Below, piece by piece: positions 39,587 to 43,486 of a stretch of DNA of 43,486 nucleotides. A model generated the notes under the pieces. The model was not told the origin of the DNA and did no database searches. It saw only the letters and a program-made list of their open reading frames with translations. The position numbers and the translations under genes are program-made. Location: NCBI RefSeq assembly GCF_022836495.1, contig NZ_BQXM01000041.1, positions 1 through 43,486 on the forward strand, in the 5' to 3' direction. Source of the stretch: Desulforhabdus sp. TSK (GTDB lineage: Bacteria > Desulfobacterota > Syntrophobacteria > Syntrophobacterales > Syntrophobacteraceae). Position 1 is the first letter of the stretch. Each line of letters starts with the position of its first letter.

Positions 39587-39697
39587 GTGCTCAATGCTTC
39601 CAAAAAGGTGCGATATTCCAGGATGGAAGCCTCCCACGGCGGATGCCGCGGGGCGTATATATCCTGGATCCTTTGAGCGACTCTCAGTAGAGAGCAC
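39587..39697 (+). ncRNA. Unassigned structured RNA candidate
   Basis: GTGCTC (39587-39592) pairs with GAGCAC (39692-39697). Inside are AAAGG (39604-39608) with CCTTT (39670-39674), TCCAGGAT (39617-39624) with ATCCTGGA (39661-39668), and a GC-rich apical stem CGGC-GGAT-GCCG. A small alternative hairpin CTCTC-AGTA-GAGAG competes for the 3' arm. No Rfam family is recognised. It lies between the promoter at 39283 and the 6S RNA. Confidence 0.3.
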
Positions 39698-39738
39698 TTG
39701 TTTTGAAATATGGCTTTCGAGCCTCCAATATAAAAGAT

Positions 39739-39918
39739 GTGACCCCTGCTGTGTTTGTGATTGGTAGAACGTTCCTGTTCCAACAGTAACAAATGCGGGA
39801 GCCCTCTCTTGCTCCGGTGTGCATGTCAGGAAACTGAACGCCTGAAGGAGCTACGGGGTACCCACCTTATGACATCGGTTCATGGCCGACTATCAACACG
39901 GCACGATGCGGGGGCACT
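39739..39918 (+). ncRNA. ssrS: Probable 6S RNA (SsrS)
   Basis: A 180-nt segment, the usual 6S length. The ends form a long closing stem: GTGACCCCTGCTGTGTT at the 5' end against AACAC...GCGGGGGCAC at the 3' end, with GATTGG/CCGACTATC pairs further in. An unpaired central part follows, and then an apical stem GGGAGC...GCTCCG. Several stretches line up in order with E. coli 6S as I recall it: GCTCCG then GTGTGCATG (GUGAGCAUG), and later CCACCTTATGA (UCACCUUGAAC). TATAAA at 39729-39734 suits a -10 for a start near 39740, but the only -35 (TTGAAA, 39703) is 20 bases away. 6S binds sigma70 RNA polymerase. Position upstream of rny fits other deltaproteobacteria. Confidence 0.7.
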
Positions 39919-40222
39919 CAAGTTTGACTCTCTTCTAATTACCGACGATCCCGACAGCGATCACGAATGTGGGGCTGTCATTTCCGAAGTACTGCACCAG
40001 ACAACGTCCAGATCGTCATTCCCGCCGGCAAGCTTTGTCCTTTTCACGGCTCAGCGACTGCTCTCTTCCATCAAACCACATGCTCCAGCCATTGCGTTTT
40101 ATTTCAGGCGTATAGTGTTGTTCTCTTTTCCCCTGCAGAGGGCGACGAGCATCTGCAGGAGAAAAAAGAATGCCAAATCAATGTGTGTGATTCTATGAGG
40201 CGTTCGAAAGGAATATTTCACT
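39919..40222. other. Spacer between 6S RNA and rny
   Basis: 304 bp. An ORF reading through 39761-40198 overlaps the 6S candidate and matches no family. CTGCAG occurs twice about 20 bp apart near 40135-40160. Nothing else recognised. Confidence 0.4.
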
Positions 40223-41785
40223 ATGGGATATATGTCGGGTGTATCACTCATTCTGCTGAGCTTGGCGGTGGGAGTGGCACTGGGAATTGCTTTTCGCCAG
40301 TACTGGCTGGAAAAGCGCATCCAAGGTCTTCAGGAGCAGGGCGCGAATATACTCAATGAAGCCCGGAAGGAAGCGGAAACCATAAAAAAGGAGGCTATCC
40401 TGCAGGCCAAGGACAGCCTCTTTCAGATGAAGACGGAGTTTGAACGGGAGAGCAAAGAGAATCGAAAGGAATTCCAGGCACTCGAGAAGAGAATTCTGCA
40501 GAAGGAAGAGAACCTCGACAAAAAATCCGAGGCTTTGGACAAGCGAGAAGCCACCATCGCCAAGCGAGAGAAAGTGATCCTTCAGCAGGAAAATGAAATC
40601 GCGGATAGAGAGAAGGAACTGCATTCGCTCGTTGAAGAGCAGAGAAAGAAGCTCGAAGAGTTGTCAGGAGTTTCCAGTCAGGAGGCCAAGGAAATGCTCA
40701 TTCGGGCCCTGGAGAACGAAGCCCGACACGACGCCGCCCTCCTTGTGAAGAAAATCGAGACGGAGGCGCGGGAGATCGCCGACAAGAAGGCAAAAAACAT
40801 CATTGCTCTCGCCATCCAGCGCTATGCAGGGGACTATGTGGCCGAAAAGACGGTTTCGGTGGTCAATCTTCCCAACGAAGAAATGAAAGGACGTATCATC
40901 GGACGTGAGGGAAGGAATATCCGGGCCATTGAGGCTTCGACAGGGGTCGACCTCATCATCGATGACACACCCGAAGCGGTGATCCTCTCGGGGTTCAACC
41001 CCGTGAGGAGAGAGGTCGCACGATTGTCCCTGGAGCGCCTGATTTCCGACGGACGCATCCATCCGGCACGCATCGAAGAGATAGTGGAAAAGGTCAATTC
41101 AGAGATCGAAACGACCATCCGGGAATCCGGGGAACAGGCGGCCTTCGACGTGGGGGTGCACGGCATACACGCCGAGCTCATCAAGCTTCTGGGGAAATTG
41201 AAATACCGCACCAGCTACGCTCAAAACGTGCTCCAGCATTCGCGTGAAGTGGCTTTCCTGTGCGGACTCATGGCGGCGGAATTGGGGTTGAACGAAAAGC
41301 ATGCCAAACGTGCGGGGTTGTTGCACGACATAGGCAAGGCCACGGATCATGAGATCGAGGGGCCTCATGCCACCATTGGAGCGGATCTTGCCCGCAGGTA
41401 CGGAGAGAGTCCGGCCATCGTCCATTCCATTGCTGCGCATCATGAGGATGTCCCTGCGGAAGACATCATGGCGATCCTGGTGCAGGCGGCTGACGCCCTT
41501 TCTGGTGCCAGGCCCGGAGCACGCAAGGAGCTTTTGGAGACCTATGTCAAGCGCCTGGAGGGGCTGGAGAAGATCGCGGCCTCCTTCCCCGGAATCACGA
41601 AGGCGTATGCCATACAAGCGGGGCGGGAACTGCGCATCATCGTGGAAAGCGCCTCCGTTGGGGATGCGGAAGTGGTCCTGCTGAGCAAGGATATTGCCAA
41701 GAAGATTGAGACGGAAATGACGTATCCCGGGCAAATCAAGGTGACGGTCATCCGGGAAACGAGAGCGGTCGAGTACGCCAAGTGA
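40223..41785 (+). CDS. rny: Ribonuclease Y
   Basis: A 520-aa membrane-anchored endoribonuclease that starts mRNA decay. N-terminal membrane helix (about 5-24), long charged coiled coil (about 30-190), KH domain with [15 protein letters not shown], and HD domain with [17 protein letters not shown] carrying the metal-binding His-Asp. The C-terminal block ends [22 protein letters not shown] precedes the ATG. RNase Y rather than RNase E is expected in Firmicutes and deltaproteobacteria. Confidence 0.96.
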   Translation: MGYMSGVSLILLSLAVGVALGIAFRQYWLEKRIQGLQEQGANILNEARKEAETIKKEAILQAKDSLFQMKTEFERESKENRKEFQALEKRILQKEENLDKKSEALDKREATIAKREKVILQQENEIADREKELHSLVEEQRKKLEELSGVSSQEAKEMLIRALENEARHDAALLVKKIETEAREIADKKAKNIIALAIQRYAGDYVAEKTVSVVNLPNEEMKGRIIGREGRNIRAIEASTGVDLIIDDTPEAVILSGFNPVRREVARLSLERLISDGRIHPARIEEIVEKVNSEIETTIRESGEQAAFDVGVHGIHAELIKLLGKLKYRTSYAQNVLQHSREVAFLCGLMAAELGLNEKHAKRAGLLHDIGKATDHEIEGPHATIGADLARRYGESPAIVHSIAAHHEDVPAEDIMAILVQAADALSGARPGARKELLETYVKRLEGLEKIAASFPGITKAYAIQAGRELRIIVESASVGDAEVVLLSKDIAKKIETEMTYPGQIKVTVIRETRAVEYAK

Positions 41786-41945
41786 TGAGTAGAGTGATGC
41801 AGATCGTGGTGGAGGCAACGCCTCCTGGCTGAAAAGACTCTCTGCAGGTCCCCGGGCCGACACGAGCGGCCGGCAGATTTGATTGGACAGCATCCTATCG
41901 AGCTCCCTGCCTGAGGATACTGGTTTTTTAATCGAGGAGATTACA

Positions 41946-43232
41946 GTGCCTGATAAGCGGAATGTTTATGATATCCTTAAAGAAAGAGGTTTTGTAGCTC
42001 AGACGACGGAAGAAGAGGACCTGCGAGGGTATCTGTCAAAGCCCGCTTCCTGCTATATCGGCTTCGATCCCACCGCCGACAGCCTTCATATCGGCCACAT
42101 GGTGCCCATCATGGTACTGGCGCACATGCAGCGGGCCGGCCATCATCCCATTGTCCTGGTGGGGGGAGGAACGGGCATGGTGGGGGATCCCAGTGGGAAG
42201 ACGGAGATGCGGCAGATCCTCAGCCCGGATCAGATCCAGGCGAATGTCGATGCTCTGAAACGGCAATTGTCGCACTTCATAGATTTCGCCGACGGAAAAG
42301 CGAGCCTCGTGAACAACGCGGACTGGCTGCTGAGGTTGGGGTACATTGAATTCCTGCGGGATATCGGAAGGCATTTCAGTGTCAACCGGATGCTGGCGGC
42401 GGAGAGCTACAAGCAGCGGCTCGAATCGGGACTCAATTTCATTGAATTCAATTATATGCTTCTGCAGGCGTATGATTTTTATCATCTGGCTGAGCATCAT
42501 GATTGCTATCTGCAGATGGGGGGCAATGACCAATGGGGCAATATCGTTGCCGGCATTGAGCTCATTCGCCGCAAGGCTTCGAAGACTGCCCACGCCATCA
42601 CATTCCCCCTGCTGACTACCGCCTCCGGAGCCAAGATGGGGAAAACGGCCTCAGGAGCCGTCTGGTTGAGCCCCGAGCGGACGATCCCCTTCGAGTTCTA
42701 TCAGTATTGGGTGAATACGGACGACCGGGATGTAGAGCGGTTTCTGAAGCTTTATACCTTCCTGCCGGTGGAGGAAATTCGGGTCGTTGAGGGGCTTGAG
42801 GGACAGGATTTGAATCTCTGTAAGACGATGCTGGCCTATGAAGTGACGGCTCAGACCCACGGCCGGGAGGCAGCGTTGAAGGCCTATGAAGCCGCCAGCA
42901 GCGTTTTCGGCAGAAGGAGTCTACCCGAGGACCTGCTGCCCTCGAGCACTATTCCCAGGAGTGTCAGGGACGAGATGCAGGGCGTCCCCTCGACGGTCTT
43001 GCCGACAGAGCGCCTCGAGGCGGGAATCGCCGCTTTTGAGCTGTTTACGGAAACGGGATTGTGTGAGTCCAAAAGCGCTGCCAGGCGCCTGATCCAGCAG
43101 GGGGGTGCTTATGTGAATGACGAACGCATTGAAGCCTTCGACGAAAGCATCGGAATAAAACATGTGACCGGCGAGGGCATCCTGCTTAAGGCCGGGAAGA
43201 AGAAAATCCACCGTATTCTTGTGAAAGATTAA
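41946..43232 (+). CDS. tyrS: Tyrosyl-tRNA synthetase
   Basis: 428 aa from GTG at 41946, which has GAGGAG 6 bp upstream; the longer TTG start lacks one. Class I signature HIGH (48-51) and KMGKT (230-234) are present, and YMLLQAYDFYHL with GGNDQWGNI bind tyrosine. The C-terminal S4-like RNA-binding domain (SKSAARRLIQQGGAYVNDERI, split) is complete. It makes Tyr-tRNA. No T-box leader is seen upstream. It follows rny by 160 bp. Confidence 0.96.
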   Translation: MPDKRNVYDILKERGFVAQTTEEEDLRGYLSKPASCYIGFDPTADSLHIGHMVPIMVLAHMQRAGHHPIVLVGGGTGMVGDPSGKTEMRQILSPDQIQANVDALKRQLSHFIDFADGKASLVNNADWLLRLGYIEFLRDIGRHFSVNRMLAAESYKQRLESGLNFIEFNYMLLQAYDFYHLAEHHDCYLQMGGNDQWGNIVAGIELIRRKASKTAHAITFPLLTTASGAKMGKTASGAVWLSPERTIPFEFYQYWVNTDDRDVERFLKLYTFLPVEEIRVVEGLEGQDLNLCKTMLAYEVTAQTHGREAALKAYEAASSVFGRRSLPEDLLPSSTIPRSVRDEMQGVPSTVLPTERLEAGIAAFELFTETGLCESKSAARRLIQQGGAYVNDERIEAFDESIGIKHVTGEGILLKAGKKKIHRILVKD

Positions 43233-43296
43233 GGGAATGGTCCAACAGACACGGAAAAAGGGTGGACGCCTGAAAGCCAGCTGAGGAAAAAAGGGT

Positions 43297-43325
43297 TTGA
43301 CAGGTAGCGGGAGTGGGTGTAGAAG
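43297..43325 (+). promoter_or_regulatory. Tandem promoter 1 (probable rRNA operon promoter)
   Basis: TTGACA (43297-43302), 17-base spacer, TAGAAG (43320-43325), A-rich tract directly upstream, GC-rich start region GACGGC after the -10. Confidence 0.75.
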
Positions 43326-43399
43326 GACGGCTTCGCAGCGCGGGAAGGGCCTTGGATCTGGGGGGCCGTCGTGGTGCGGGAAAAAAGTAAAAAAGGTGC

Positions 43400-43428
43400 T
43401 TGACAGAGAAAGAGAGAGTGTGTAGAAA
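43400..43428 (+). promoter_or_regulatory. Tandem promoter 2 (probable rRNA operon promoter)
   Basis: TTGACA (43400-43405), 17-base spacer, TAGAAA (43423-43428). An A-rich UP-like tract lies upstream, and GGCACC follows the -10. The context repeats that of promoter 1, 103 bp earlier. Confidence 0.8.
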
Positions 43429-43481
43429 GGCACCTTCGCTTCGGGAAAAAGAGACGGCGGTCGGGGACGGAAAAAAAGTTC

Positions 43482-43486
43482 TTGAC
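43482..43486 (+). promoter_or_regulatory. Start of tandem promoter 3, cut by window end
   Basis: TTGAC, the beginning of a third -35, follows AAAAAAAGTTC as in the other two units, 82 bp after promoter 2. The rest lies outside the window. Confidence 0.5.

Larger units (their letters stand above)
39126..39738. other. Gene-free region upstream of the 6S RNA
   Basis: About 610 bp with no supportable protein gene on either strand. It contains a good promoter at 39283-39312, a perfect small hairpin TTCCATC-GCAGA-GATGGAA near 39411-39429, and a larger folded segment at 39587-39697. In related genomes zapA often occurs here; I see no zapA sequence. Confidence 0.5.

Noticed and set aside
39761-40198. 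145-codon plus-strand ORF before rny
   Set aside because: It overlaps the 6S RNA candidate, has an unusual composition rich in Ser/Arg/Cys and matches no family.
41786-41945. Possible T-box leader before tyrS
   Set aside because: No T-box sequence (TGG-containing conserved block) and no terminator hairpin seen; such leaders are rare outside Firmicutes.

Overview
The window reads as a stretch of chromosome from a GC-rich Gram-negative bacterium, most likely a deltaproteobacterium (Desulfobacterota, perhaps near Syntrophobacter/Desulforhabdus). This is inferred from three things: an F-type ATP synthase operon ordered b', b, delta, alpha, gamma, beta, epsilon without subunits a and c; an rny-tyrS pair downstream of it; and the style of the rpmH-rnpA-yidD-yidC-jag-mnmE-rsmG cluster. 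No 16S gene lies in the window, so the species is not fixed.

Left part (1 to about 10.3 kb) is accessory. It opens with a broken selO (YdiU) pseudogene split by a 137-bp palindromic MITE-like element flanked by TTAA. A complete branched-chain-amino-acid-type ABC uptake operon follows (livKHMGF), then an iron-sulfur flavoprotein, an SDR oxidoreductase, and a two-gene minus-strand unit with an atypical SDR and a SAM O-methyltransferase. Intergenic spaces here are long and hold no recognisable genes.

Middle part (10.3 to 26.7 kb) is mostly minus strand. A ComM/YifB AAA+ ATPase is divergent from a small DnaJ-like protein with one zinc-binding pair, followed by moaC and a DksA-type regulator. Then comes a compact minus-strand operon parA-parB-DUF3842-cobU-cobS-birA, with a consensus parS site just upstream of parA. 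A small unknown protein and a plus-strand NAD-salvage pair (nicotinamidase-like pncA, and pncB) separate it from the conserved rsmG-mnmE-jag-yidC-yidD-rnpA-rpmH cluster. These genes usually sit near oriC, but dnaA and DnaA-box clusters are absent here.

Right part (27 kb to the end) is plus strand: the rod-shape operon mreB-mreC-mreD-mrdA(PBP2)-rodA; the ATP synthase operon, ended by a strong intrinsic terminator; a 1.1-kb gene-free region holding a probable 6S RNA; ribonuclease Y; and tyrosyl-tRNA synthetase. The last 200 bases carry at least two, probably three, tandem consensus sigma70 promoters with A-rich upstream tracts, as expected just upstream of an rRNA operon beyond the window edge.

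I found no CRISPR array, prophage, toxin-antitoxin or obvious new defence system. The least explained parts are the MITE in selO, the non-coding region between atpC and rny, the DUF3842 gene inside the par/cob operon, and the tandem promoter array at the right end.
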